Assembly: GCF_014117265.1 (NCBI RefSeq)
Contig: NZ_CP059833.1
Span: 496,001-560,000 of the forward strand
DNA: 64,000 nt
Direction of reading: 5' to 3'
Source of the DNA: Corynebacterium hindlerae
GTDB lineage: Bacteria > Actinomycetota > Actinomycetes > Mycobacteriales > Mycobacteriaceae
Below, in pieces: positions 8,646 to 17,030 of this stretch (position 1 is its first letter; the number at the start of each line of letters is the position of its first letter). The translations under genes were made by a program, and so were the position numbers. The notes under the pieces are model-generated. The model was not told where the DNA came from. It saw only the letters and a list, made by a program, of their open reading frames with translations, and made no database searches.

Positions 8646-9284
8646 GTGACACTCGAACTTTCGTTAGGATTGCGCCGCACCACAGACCTTGACCTCGCCA
8701 CGCTCGGCTGCTCTGGTTTTTCCGCAGCTCCTGCGACGGTCGCGCTGTCGGAAGACATCCGCACAGTGCTACACCAGGGCGGGCGGCCACTCGGCCATGG
8801 CGAATTATCCGCGCACGGCCTCACGACGCTCACGGCATGGAATGCCACCGCACGTCGGCTTCTCGACGCCGCAAGCGATGATTTCGGTTGCAGCTTTTTG
8901 GTCCGGCATCTCCATGATCCGCGACTGCCACGTACCATTCAGATCCGCCCCAAAGCCGGGACCGCGTCGGAGTGGCTCGGCCACCCGTTGTTGTTTACCC
9001 GACTGCATGCGGCAGCGTGCCAAGTCTTTGGCACGACAGACGCGGTGTTTCACTGTCTATCCGAGGACTGTGTGGTCGCCACATGTGGCCCTGTGCTCAG
9101 TGCGGAACTAGCCCCGGCACTGCACAGCCTGGGTGTGACTGTGGACTCCGACTATTCCTTTACAGATTTGTCATTTCACCAGGGCTTTCCGGTCACGCTT
9201 GGGCTGTGGGATGAGGAGCCAGCGAAGGAACCGCGCGTGACTGTGGCGGTGGAACAATCGGCGCGGGCACGTATTTCTCCCTAG
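8646..9284 (+). CDS. Conserved hypothetical protein
   Basis: A 212-residue soluble protein with no signal peptide or membrane helix. I do not recognise a named domain. It is Cys-containing (CSGF, CSFLV, CLSEDCVVATCG) and has a moderately charged C-terminus. The start is GTG 8646; an upstream GGGGG tract five bases before it may act as ribosome binding site. It sits alone between the exonuclease gene and treY in the same orientation. Confidence 0.7.
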   Translation: MTLELSLGLRRTTDLDLATLGCSGFSAAPATVALSEDIRTVLHQGGRPLGHGELSAHGLTTLTAWNATARRLLDAASDDFGCSFLVRHLHDPRLPRTIQIRPKAGTASEWLGHPLLFTRLHAAACQVFGTTDAVFHCLSEDCVVATCGPVLSAELAPALHSLGVTVDSDYSFTDLSFHQGFPVTLGLWDEEPAKEPRVTVAVEQSARARISP

Positions 9285-9329
9285 ACTTAATGCGGTACAC
9301 GACTATTTCAGGAGAAGTGAGTTAGCACT

Positions 9330-11738
9330 ATGCGACGCCCCATTACTGCCACCTACCGCTTTCAACTGCGCGGCCCCAAGGCTGACGAATCAGGGCGGGC
9401 GTTCAGCTTCGCGGAGGCCACGGCGCAGCTGGGTTACCTCAATCAGCTCGGGGTGTCCCACGTCTACCTGTCCCCGATTCTGACCGCGCTCCCGGAGTCT
9501 AACCACTCATACGACGTCACCGATCCAACCACCATCAACCCGGAGTTCGGTGGCATGGAGGGCTTTACTGCCCTGGCGGAAAAGGCCCATTCCTTGGGGA
9601 TGGGTGTGATCATCGATATCGTTCCAAACCACGTGGGCATCGCTCAGCCAGAACTCAACCCGTGGTGGTGGGATGTGCTGCGCAACGGCAAGGATTCCCA
9701 ATACGAGCACTTCTTTGACATTGATTGGCATGAGGACAACGGCGCCGGAGGAAAACTTGGCCTCCCGGTGTTGGGTTCTGCCGGAGATGAAGACAAGCTC
9801 ACCCTTGATACGTACGAGGACCAACAGGTCCTGCGTTACTTTGACCACATCTTCCCGGTCCGGCCTGGTACGGAGGGCGACGACCCACGCGAGGTCTACG
9901 AGCAGCAGTCCTACCGTCTGATGTATTGGCGTGACGGAGTCATCGGCTACCGTCGCTTCTTCTCTGTGAACGGCCTGGCGGGCTTGCGGCAGGAAGACCC
10001 ACTCGTTTTCGAACACACCCACCAGGTGCTCCGCGAGCTGGTAGCGCTGGATCTTATCGACGGTGTCCGCGTGGATCACCCTGACGGTCTAGCTAACCCC
10101 TTCGGCTACATCACCCGCCTACGAGAGGTCATTGGCCCTGATCGTTGGCTGATCATCGAAAAGATCCTCGGCGTGGAAGAACCGCTGGATCCCCGCCTTA
10201 GCGTCGACGGCACCACAGGTTACGATGCTCTTCGCGAGTTCGACGGTGTCTTCGTCGCCCGCGAGGGCGTGGACACCCTGTCTATGCTGGCTATGCAGCA
10301 CACCGGTTCCCCGTGGGATCAGGCCTCTCTCGTCGCTAACGAGCACTCCCTGAAACGGGAGGTGGCCGAGAGCGAGTTGGGGGCGGAAGTGCGTCGATTA
10401 GCGCGGGCCATGCGCCGCGACAACTTCTCCACCGCAGGCCCACACGTCTCCGACGAGCAGCTCATCGACACCATCGTCGAGCTCGTCGCCTTCATGCCGG
10501 TGTACCGCGCCGACTACATCTCCCTGTCCCGCGTCACTGCCACCGTGATCGCCGAGATGGTGCAACGCTTCCCATCCCGCCGCGATGCCCTCGACATCAT
10601 CGCCGCTGCACTGCTTGTCGACGGCGAAGCCGCCACCCGCTTCGCACAAGTCTGTGGCGCCGTCATGGCCAAAGGCGTGGAAGACAAAATGTTCTACCGC
10701 GCATCCCGCCTGGTCGCGCTCCAGGAAGTGGGTGGCGCTCCGGGTCGCTTCGGTGTCTCGGCAGCGGAGTTCCACATGGTGCAAAACGAACGTTCGCTGC
10801 TGTGGCCACGCACCATGACGACGCTGTCCACTCACGATACGAAGCGTGGCGAAGATGTCCGCAGCCGAATCATCGAAATCTCCGAGGTGCCGAGCGAGTT
10901 CGCGGAATGCGTCAACAAGATCACTGCCATCACCCCGCCGCCGGACGGCGCCACCGGCCATTTCCTGCTCCAAAACCTGATCGGTGTGTGGCCTGCGGAA
11001 GGCACACCGTCGGATTCGCTACGGGAGCGCTTCCAGGCGTACGCGTTGAAGGCGATTCGTGAGGCTGGTGTACACACCACGTGGACGGAACCTGACGCGT
11101 CCTTTGAAGAGGCCATCTCGCACTGGATTGACGCGCTGTTTGACGGCCCGGCTACGGCGCACCTCAGCACCTTCGTGGAGACTATCGCCCCAGCCTCTGT
11201 CTCCATCTCGCTGGGACGAAAGATGCTGCAGCTCATCGGCGCCGGCGTGCCTGACATTTACCAGGGCAACGAATTTTTCCTCGATACGCTGGTGGATCCG
11301 GATAACCGCCAGTTCGTGGACTACACCTCCCGGAGCCAGAAGCTGGCGATGTTGCAGGAGTCGGGCCCGCTCACTGCAGAACACACTGGGGACGACGACC
11401 TAACGAAGCTAGCCGTGGTTCACGCGGCGCTGCAGACGCGTCAGAACCATCCAGAAAGCTTCGTGGGGGGCGATTACCAGGCGGTGTATGCCGTGGGGTC
11501 GATGGAGTCGCACCTGGTGGCCATGGCGCGCGGTACGTCGCAGCGCGATCTGCGCGTGATTGCTGTGGCTACCCGCAAGCCAATCCAGTTGGAGCGTGGC
11601 GGCGGCTGGGCGGACACTACCCTCACGCTGCCGGAAGGCCAGTGGCAGGAGCAGCTCACGGGGCGGAGCTATTCGGGTGAGGTGCCGGTTGCGGAACTCC
11701 TCGACATCACCCCCACCGCCCTGTTGGTACGTTCATAA
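9330..11738 (+). CDS. treY: Maltooligosyl trehalose synthase
   Basis: TreY isomerises the reducing-end alpha-1,4 bond of a maltodextrin to alpha,alpha-1,1, making maltooligosyl trehalose, which TreZ then cleaves. At 802 residues the size is normal for this GH13 family. The motifs GVIIDIVPNHVG, GVRVDHPDG (nucleophile D249), LIIEKILG (acid/base E277) and STHDTKRGED are all present. The stop is separated by one base from the following alarmone synthetase start, so both are probably on one mRNA. Substrate would come from GlgX action on glycogen. Confidence 0.97.
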   Translation: MRRPITATYRFQLRGPKADESGRAFSFAEATAQLGYLNQLGVSHVYLSPILTALPESNHSYDVTDPTTINPEFGGMEGFTALAEKAHSLGMGVIIDIVPNHVGIAQPELNPWWWDVLRNGKDSQYEHFFDIDWHEDNGAGGKLGLPVLGSAGDEDKLTLDTYEDQQVLRYFDHIFPVRPGTEGDDPREVYEQQSYRLMYWRDGVIGYRRFFSVNGLAGLRQEDPLVFEHTHQVLRELVALDLIDGVRVDHPDGLANPFGYITRLREVIGPDRWLIIEKILGVEEPLDPRLSVDGTTGYDALREFDGVFVAREGVDTLSMLAMQHTGSPWDQASLVANEHSLKREVAESELGAEVRRLARAMRRDNFSTAGPHVSDEQLIDTIVELVAFMPVYRADYISLSRVTATVIAEMVQRFPSRRDALDIIAAALLVDGEAATRFAQVCGAVMAKGVEDKMFYRASRLVALQEVGGAPGRFGVSAAEFHMVQNERSLLWPRTMTTLSTHDTKRGEDVRSRIIEISEVPSEFAECVNKITAITPPPDGATGHFLLQNLIGVWPAEGTPSDSLRERFQAYALKAIREAGVHTTWTEPDASFEEAISHWIDALFDGPATAHLSTFVETIAPASVSISLGRKMLQLIGAGVPDIYQGNEFFLDTLVDPDNRQFVDYTSRSQKLAMLQESGPLTAEHTGDDDLTKLAVVHAALQTRQNHPESFVGGDYQAVYAVGSMESHLVAMARGTSQRDLRVIAVATRKPIQLERGGGWADTTLTLPEGQWQEQLTGRSYSGEVPVAELLDITPTALLVRS

Positions 11739-11739
11739 C

Positions 11740-12738
11740 ATGAGCAACAAGCGGATCGCGACTCTCGGAGCTACTTACCACGAGTGGCTCCGGGCCAATC
11801 CCTCCCTGGCGAGCGATTTTCGGGGCGCCATCGAAGAAATCCTCGTTGATGCGGGCGTGTCCTTCGACCGCGTCGCTGCCCGGGTCAAGACGTGGCGCTC
11901 GCTCAAATCAAAGGCAATGCAGCGTCTGGACGACGGTTCCTTCCGCTACCCTTCCCCGTGGACAGACATCAAAGACATCGTCGGTATCCGCATCACCACC
12001 TATTTTTCCGCGGATATTCCGGTGGTGCTGGATGTGCTGGGCAAACAGTTCACGGTCCTCAAAAGTGTGGATAAGACGGCGGAGACCCGCATCTCCGGCG
12101 GGTTCGGCTACGGTTCCCACCACTTGATTGTGCAGGTACCCGACACGTCGGATTATCTGGCGGCGTATCACGGTGTCACTTTTGAGGTGCAGGTGCGCAC
12201 GGTGCTCCAGCACGCGTGGGCGGAGTTCGAGCACGACATCCGCTACAAGGGCGCTGATGCTCACGACCCCCGCATCGACCGCGCCTTCACCCTGGCAGCA
12301 GGGCTGATCGAACTCGCCGACCAACAATTCGACCAGATCGCCCGCATCCAGGGAGAGGCCCCCTTGGCTTCCGATGAGGTTGACCTCACCGCGGAAACGT
12401 TGCCGGGGGTGCTGGCCATGCTCGTGGGCAACCGCTTCCCACGATCCCGCTCCGACTACTACAGCTGGTTGGAGGAGATCCTGGCGGTCAACGGCATCAC
12501 TACTGTCCGCGAGCTGCGCGACCTCCTCGATGACTCCGACATCAACGCAGTGGAGTCCGCCCTGAACTACCCATTCGTCCCCGGGCAGGTGCGCATTATC
12601 GACGACCTGCTGCTGCGTCGCTTCGGCCCCCTGCACATCGAACGCACACATGCGTCTGGACACCACCCCGCGCAACGCGAAGCACGACTAAAAAAGCGAT
12701 TGGCGGCCATGACTAAAGCCGGCATCGTAGGAAAATAA
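11740..12738 (+). CDS. relS: RelA/SpoT-domain small alarmone synthetase (RelS-like)
   Basis: A 332-residue protein with a RelA/SpoT synthetase domain at about residues 45-200. Visible are the ATP-side block PSPWTDIKDIVGIRI, the GSHHLIVQVP strand, and the EVQVRTVLQHAWAEFEHD segment with the conserved Glu, Gln, Arg, Trp and Glu-His of (p)ppGpp synthetases. There is no HD hydrolase, TGS or ACT domain, so it is a stand-alone synthetase. In C. glutamicum the RelS-type enzyme is, as I recall, encoded beside treY, as here. The ATG is one base after the treY stop. The C-terminal 130 residues are helical and unassigned. Confidence 0.88.
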   Translation: MSNKRIATLGATYHEWLRANPSLASDFRGAIEEILVDAGVSFDRVAARVKTWRSLKSKAMQRLDDGSFRYPSPWTDIKDIVGIRITTYFSADIPVVLDVLGKQFTVLKSVDKTAETRISGGFGYGSHHLIVQVPDTSDYLAAYHGVTFEVQVRTVLQHAWAEFEHDIRYKGADAHDPRIDRAFTLAAGLIELADQQFDQIARIQGEAPLASDEVDLTAETLPGVLAMLVGNRFPRSRSDYYSWLEEILAVNGITTVRELRDLLDDSDINAVESALNYPFVPGQVRIIDDLLLRRFGPLHIERTHASGHHPAQREARLKKRLAAMTKAGIVGK

Positions 12739-12788
12739 GATAGGTTGGAAGAAATGAACACCGCTACAACAATCAAGGAGTGCTTCGC

Positions 12789-12917
12789 ATGGGCTCGTTC
12801 CTGCACCAATTCCCGCAGATCGCGGACTTCATTCACGTATGGGCACTTTCCATCGCTAACTTCTTCCGCGAGTTTGGCATTAACTTCCCGCCACCTCATT
12901 GGGGACTGAACATGTAG
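12789..12917 (+). CDS. Small ORF, 42-residue amphipathic peptide
   Basis: Fifty bases after relS an ATG is preceded by AAGGAG at eight bases, an ideal ribosome binding site. The 42-residue product begins MGSFLHQFPQIADFIHVWAL and ends HWGLNM. It is rich in Phe, Ile and Trp spaced three to four residues apart, consistent with an amphipathic helix, and has no signal peptide. Corynebacterial mycomembrane pore peptides of the PorA/PorH type are of this size and character, but I see no clear sequence identity, so that is only a suggestion. Confidence 0.6.
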   Translation: MGSFLHQFPQIADFIHVWALSIANFFREFGINFPPPHWGLNM

Positions 12918-13107
12918 CGATACCAGCTGGCCCCTTTTTTCTTTCGGCTTTTCTTTCGGCGCCCTGGGCTGCGCACACCTGATTAAATCGGTCTAGATTC
13001 CACGCTAAAGTTTTTAGAACCGCACAAACCTTGTTCAATGTCGCACCTGGTGACTAAGACCGGTGCCGCGATTCTCAGGTGGAACGACACCACCAGAGGT
13101 CTACAAC

Positions 13108-13212
13108 AGTTGGTAGAGAACGGTTGGTAGAGAGTTCAAGTGGAAAACAACCTACGTTTAGGTTTGACGCTACTTCCTCTCGAATTCTCCACCAACCGTT
13201 CTCTACCAACCG
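13108..13212. repeat. Family A long inverted repeat, copy 1
   Basis: Two arms of about 37 bases, 13109-13145 and 13174-13211, are reverse complements with four mismatches and a 28-base spacer. Each arm holds two tandem units of GTTGGTNGAGA. The same structure recurs at 63682-63790, and a degraded version at 40434-40510. It could fold as a very stable hairpin in RNA or a cruciform in DNA. Confidence 0.85.
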
Positions 13213-13391
13213 GCCCCGATGCCCCGCATACGTTGAGATGGCACACCGGGAATACTTTCCTGACTCGCTACCAACACACCATCGAGAAACAACAATCCGC
13301 TGCCGGCGAAAAAGCAGCTAGGGAACAAAAAGAGTGCCTATCTCCGGGCCCACCTACCAGGCCAAAAGCAAGACCAACGGCACCCCCGACC

Positions 13392-13418
13392 AGACACACA
13401 TTGTGCTACTTAACCCCG
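13392..13418. repeat. Family D palindrome, half copy
   Basis: The sequence CACACATTGTGCTACTTAAC matches one arm of the 48-base palindrome at 40858-40905 with one change. The other arm is missing. Confidence 0.6.
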
Positions 13419-13484
13419 CACCCCTAAGAAGGCGTCATGCTATGTGGGTGGTGGGCCAGAGGCTTGATCCCTCCCAGCAACACC

Positions 13485-13551
13485 CGAAATCGAGCGTACG
13501 GATGGGACGATCCACGCATGAAAAATCCCATCGGTACGCTAAATTTCCGCG
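13485..13551. repeat. Family B palindrome, copy 1
   Basis: Imperfect inverted repeat with arms built on GAGCGTACGGATGGGA and TCCCATCGGTACGCT and a short centre containing CACGCATGAAAA. It matches copies at 28218-28283 and 53362-53436. It lies between the ends of convergent genes and could also act as a bidirectional terminator. Confidence 0.85.
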
Positions 13552-13562
13552 TCCCTAAACTA

Positions 13563-13928
13563 CTAACTACGCCCCATGAGCCGGTCGATCTCGCGACGCT
13601 CTCGTTTTGTTGGTCGCCCTGCCCCTCGGTCCCGGCGTGGGATCGATGCGATGATTTCTTTTGGTGGCGGTGGTGGTGAGTGGTCGATGTAGGCTGCGCG
13701 CGCGAGGGGTGCTCCGACTCGTTTACGCAGGGTTTCCACAACTTCCACGTCGTATTGGCGGTGGTCCACCCATACTCGGACGCGATCGCCCGGGCTCACG
13801 GTTTGTGAGGGTTTCACCGCGACTCCATTGAGTTTGACGTGCCCGGCTTTGCAGGCTTCTGCCGCGGCTGTGCGGGTCTTGACGATGCGTACTGCCCAAA
13901 TCCAGGCGTCAATGCGCGTGGATGACAC
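13563..13928 (-). CDS. S4-domain RNA-binding protein (Hsp15-like)
   Basis: A 121-residue protein whose N-terminal half is an S4 RNA-binding domain: RIDAWIWAVRIVKTRTAAAEACKAG is shown here only in part, with the loop GHVKLNGVAVKPSQ and the strand DRVRVWV. The C-terminal tail is basic and proline-rich (SPPPPPKE, GRPTKRERREID), as in Hsp15-type proteins that bind ribosomal RNA on stalled 50S subunits. The actual substrate is not shown by the sequence. It ends two bases before... the repeat-filled gap and starts six bases after the stop of the next leftward gene. Confidence 0.88.
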   Translation of the reverse strand: MSSTRIDAWIWAVRIVKTRTAAAEACKAGHVKLNGVAVKPSQTVSPGDRVRVWVDHRQYDVEVVETLRKRVGAPLARAAYIDHSPPPPPKEIIASIPRRDRGAGRPTKRERREIDRLMGRS

Positions 13929-13933
13929 GGGTT

Positions 13934-14167
13934 TTAGTATTCGTCGCGGTGGTTGACGATCTTCTGCACGCGCCGGTAGTTCACAAAACCACCGACCACG
14001 GCGACGATGAGCCCGAGAACGAGGAATACTTCAGCTCCTGCCAGCAGCCACAGCGCGGTGCCACCGGCGAGGCCAGAGGTGACAGCGATGACGCCGTTGC
14101 GACTGTATTTGCGCACGGCCATCTTGCGTTGTTCGATGGGGTTTCGTGGGTAGCGTTGCATCGTCAT
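13934..14167 (-). CDS. Small membrane protein
   Basis: A protein of about 77 residues with two adjacent hydrophobic helices (GVIAVTSGLAGGTALWLLAG and VFLVLGLIVAVVGGFVNY) and a basic N-terminus (RYPRNPIEQRKMAVRKYSRN). The start is ATG 14167 or ATG 14161; the frame itself runs further upstream into yigZ. No family is recognised. It follows yigZ by about ten bases and is likely in the same leftward transcript. Confidence 0.72.
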   Translation of the reverse strand: MTMQRYPRNPIEQRKMAVRKYSRNGVIAVTSGLAGGTALWLLAGAEVFLVLGLIVAVVGGFVNYRRVQKIVNHRDEY

Positions 14168-14177
14168 GGCACTAACT

Positions 14178-14825
14178 CTAGCAGTGTGTTTCAATCCACT
14201 CGGTGCCGATCAGTTTCGAGGCGATTCCGCCGTGGGTTGCTTCGGCGAGGAAGGCGTCGAGAAGCGGGCGCTGCCCTGGTTCGACGCCGACGGTGAAGTC
14301 GACGCGCGCGCCATAGGCGGTATCTACCACGGTGAAACCCCGGCCGCGAAGCTCGGCGTCGAGGCGTCCGGCAACATCATGGCCGACGGAGAAGAGGTAG
14401 AGCTCCCGCAGCGCTCGTTCCACAGTTCTCACGGAGGCGAGGGTCTGGGTGACGGAGTCTGAGTAGGCGCGTACGAGTCCCCCGGTCCCGAGTTTGATGC
14501 CCCCGAAGTAGCGGACGCTCACGGCCACTATGTCGAGAAGCCCGCTGCCTCGGAGCACGTCAAGCATGGGCAGGCCCGCGGTGCCGGAGGGTTCGCCATC
14601 GTCGCTGGAGCGTTCGACGGGGTTCGCGTCGGGAACATGGTAGATGAAAGCGCTGCAGTGATGCCGGGCGTCTGGGTAGCGAGATTTGAGGGTGGCGATA
14701 AAGTCCCGGGCCTGAGCTTCGTCGGTGGCGCGGGTGATGAATCCCAGGAATTTGGAGCGTTTGATCTCAAGTTCGCTGGTGAAGACCTCGTCGGCCACCG
14801 GGCGGGAATATGTGTTAGGCAACAA
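14178..14825 (-). CDS. YigZ/IMPACT family protein
   Basis: YigZ-type proteins have an N-terminal IMPACT (UPF0029) domain and a C-terminal ferredoxin-like domain; their role is poorly defined, with links to translation control. Visible family motifs are KRSKFLGFI, HHCSAFIY, DDGEPSGTAGLPML and VRYFGGIKLGTGGLVRAY. The frame is open up to 14891, overlapping the upstream gene; I prefer TTG 14825 or 14822, which overlaps the upstream gene's TAA and would couple translation. The choice of start is uncertain by a few codons. Confidence 0.88.
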   Translation of the reverse strand: MLPNTYSRPVADEVFTSELEIKRSKFLGFITRATDEAQARDFIATLKSRYPDARHHCSAFIYHVPDANPVERSSDDGEPSGTAGLPMLDVLRGSGLLDIVAVSVRYFGGIKLGTGGLVRAYSDSVTQTLASVRTVERALRELYLFSVGHDVAGRLDAELRGRGFTVVDTAYGARVDFTVGVEPGQRPLLDAFLAEATHGGIASKLIGTEWIETHC

Positions 14826-15276
14826 CGCTATAAAGGTCCGTTCTGTGAGGGTGGTCGACGTAGCTTTCCCAGGTGGGGCCGATGGTAGCAAGGCCCTGAC
14901 CCGCGATCCGGGCGCTGAATTCCGCCCATGCTAGTGGCAACTGTTCCTGGGGCCCGCGGTAGCTGAGCCGGGCGAGGGGGCCTCCGGGAAGTTCCGAAAC
15001 GAGGAGGTTCGGGTCGACAGCGGTGAGCACGCCGGGCACACCGATGTCTACGTCCATGGTGTCGCCGAGGCTTCGAAAGAGGCTAAAAGGTGGCCCATGC
15101 GCAATGACGTCGCCGAATTTGGTGGCGGCGGAGATGCGGGCCAATGCGGCGTCGTAAAGCTGCGGCACCTGTGCCCCACTGACCGCCCGCCGCCGGACGA
15201 CGACGGTGGCCACTGGGGCGACGTCGAAAACCGAAAAGTCATCCGGGTGGGGGTCGGTGAGGTACATGCAGCTCAC
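14815..15276 (-). CDS. GyrI-like effector-binding domain protein
   Basis: A 153-residue stand-alone protein resembling the GyrI-like or AraC effector-binding fold: a first strand VATVVVRRRAVSGAQVPQLYDAALARI, given here only in outline, then GPPFSLFRSLGDTMDVDIGVPG and SELPGGPLARLSYRGP. Such domains bind small hydrophobic ligands, or DNA gyrase in the case of GyrI. Methionines at residues 1 and 4 are both possible starts. It is divergent from treZ and overlaps the yigZ start. Confidence 0.75.
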   Translation of the reverse strand: MSCMYLTDPHPDDFSVFDVAPVATVVVRRRAVSGAQVPQLYDAALARISAATKFGDVIAHGPPFSLFRSLGDTMDVDIGVPGVLTAVDPNLLVSELPGGPLARLSYRGPQEQLPLAWAEFSARIAGQGLATIGPTWESYVDHPHRTDLYSVVA

Positions 15277-15307
15277 CTTACCGGCTGCTCGCAGCGCGAA
15301 AAATCGT

Positions 15308-15313
15308 TAGCCT
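15308..15313 (+). promoter_or_regulatory. Possible -10 element of treZ (leaderless)
   Basis: TAGCCT ends seven bases before the treZ ATG and no Shine-Dalgarno sequence is visible. This fits the leaderless pattern seen at several other genes here. Confidence 0.35.
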
Positions 15314-15320
15314 AGGTAAT

Positions 15321-17030
15321 ATGTCTGTTTTTGAAGTCTGGGCACCCAACGCCACCAAAGTCCGCGTCCACGTCGATGGCACCGCCACCGACATGTTTGC
15401 CACCCAGCAGGGCTGGTGGTCCTGCGACGTAACGAAGGTGCCCGGCCAACGCTATGGCTTTTCGCTTTACGACGGCGAAGCCTGGTCACCCGTGGTCCCT
15501 GACCCACGCACCACCGAACAACCCGACGGCGTGCACGGGCTTTCCCAAGTCAGTGACGAGTCCTACGAATGGACTAATCACTCCTGGACCGGCCGTATTC
15601 TGCCATCCCAAGTCATTTACGAACTCCACGTGGGAACATTCACCCCGGAGGGAACCTTCGACGGAGTGATCTCCAAGCTGGACTATCTCAAGGACCTCGG
15701 CATCACCACAATCGAACTAATGCCGGTGCAACCCTTCGCCGGTGATCGCAACTGGGGTTATGACGGAGTGCAGTGGCACGCTGTTCACGAAGGCTACGGT
15801 GGCCGGCGCGGACTGAAACGTCTGATTGATGCCGCGCACAACGCCGGATTAGCAGTGATCTTGGACTGCGTGTTCAATCACTTCGGCCCGGAGGGCAACT
15901 ACACCGGGATGTTTGGCCCATACACCCAAGGTGGCAACACGGGCTGGGGCGAGCTGATTAACCTTAACGGTTTCGGCTCCGACGCGGTGCGTTCCTACAT
16001 CCTCGACGCGGTCCGGATGTGGTTCGAGGAATTCCACGTGGACGGTATCCGGCTCGATGCGGTGCACGCACTGTGGGATCCGGGCGCCATTCCGCTGCTG
16101 GAGCAGATGACGTATTTGAAGAACGAGGTCGAAGCCACCACGGGTATCCCGCGGGTGCTGATCGCGGAGTCAGATCAGAACGATCCGCGCCTGGTGGGAG
16201 CGCAGCAAGCCGGTGGCTATGGGCTCGATGGCCAGTGGATCGACGATGTCCACCACGCCCTGCACACCCTGGTTTCTGGTGAGCAACACGCCTACTATGC
16301 AGACTTCGGCAGCACCGAAGTGCTCGCTGAAACGCTGAAAAATGTGTTTTACCACGCAGAGACGTTCTCCACGTTCCGTGGCCGCACCCACGGTCGCCGG
16401 CTGGACACCACGATTGTGCCGGCGTCGAAGTTCGTTACCTACACCACCACGCACGATCAGGTGGGCAACCGGGCGCAGGGTGATCGCCCGTCGATGAATC
16501 TGTCGCCAGCACAGCAGGTACTCAAGGCAGCCGTGGTGTACTGCTCCCCCTTCACTCCGATGCTGTTTATGGGTGAAGAATTCGGTGCAACAACGCCGTT
16601 TTGTTTCTTCGTCTCCCACTCGGATCCGGAACTGCTGCGGCTGACCCGTGAGGGCCGTATGAACGAGTTCAAGCGCAGTGGTTGGAACCCGTCCGAGGTC
16701 CCAGATCCAGGTGCAGTGGAAACCTTCGAGCGTTCCCGCCTCGACTGGGAGTTCACCGAGGAGCAACAAGAAATCCACGCCGCTTACCGACACCTCCTCC
16801 AGCTGCGCCACGAACTCCGCCTGGCTCGCCCCTACTTAGAGCACATGGACGTGGAATATGGCGATCAGTGGGTGATGTTCGGCTACGACGATGTGCGCTT
16901 CGTGGCGAATTTCTCCGCTGAGTCAGTAACCGTCCCGTTCGGAGGCGAGCTGGTCTACTCCTTTACCGACCCGGTGGTATCGGAGACCGACACCACCTTG
17001 GACGGTTGGGGTTTTGCGATCCTTAGGTAA
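15321..17030 (+). CDS. treZ: Malto-oligosyltrehalose trehalohydrolase
   Basis: TreZ releases trehalose from maltooligosyl trehalose made by TreY. The 569-residue GH13 protein has an N-terminal immunoglobulin-like domain (about 1-85), the catalytic barrel, and a C-terminal beta domain. Active-site residues are D246 (GIRLDAVHAL), E283 (LIAESDQND) and D379 (TTHDQVGNR). The 3' end overlaps the convergent ilvA by eight bases. treY lies 3.6 kb upstream with unrelated genes between, so the two halves of the pathway are not one operon. Confidence 0.96.
   Translation: MSVFEVWAPNATKVRVHVDGTATDMFATQQGWWSCDVTKVPGQRYGFSLYDGEAWSPVVPDPRTTEQPDGVHGLSQVSDESYEWTNHSWTGRILPSQVIYELHVGTFTPEGTFDGVISKLDYLKDLGITTIELMPVQPFAGDRNWGYDGVQWHAVHEGYGGRRGLKRLIDAAHNAGLAVILDCVFNHFGPEGNYTGMFGPYTQGGNTGWGELINLNGFGSDAVRSYILDAVRMWFEEFHVDGIRLDAVHALWDPGAIPLLEQMTYLKNEVEATTGIPRVLIAESDQNDPRLVGAQQAGGYGLDGQWIDDVHHALHTLVSGEQHAYYADFGSTEVLAETLKNVFYHAETFSTFRGRTHGRRLDTTIVPASKFVTYTTTHDQVGNRAQGDRPSMNLSPAQQVLKAAVVYCSPFTPMLFMGEEFGATTPFCFFVSHSDPELLRLTREGRMNEFKRSGWNPSEVPDPGAVETFERSRLDWEFTEEQQEIHAAYRHLLQLRHELRLARPYLEHMDVEYGDQWVMFGYDDVRFVANFSAESVTVPFGGELVYSFTDPVVSETDTTLDGWGFAILR

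Larger units (their letters stand above)
12918..13562. other. Gene-free gap filled with palindromic repeats
   Basis: There is no convincing gene between the 42-residue ORF and the S4-domain gene. The interval holds a family A inverted repeat (13108-13212), a half-copy of family D (13392-13418) and a family B palindrome (13485-13551). ORFs crossing the repeats lack ribosome binding sites and are made of repeat sequence. Confidence 0.7.

Noticed and set aside
13108..13212. Family A as a CRISPR-like array
   Set aside because: There are only two arms, in inverted orientation, with no regular direct repeats and no spacers; no cas gene is present.
13079..13558. Three overlapping ORFs in the gap after the 42-residue ORF
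   Set aside because: They run through the family A and B palindromes and encode no recognisable protein.
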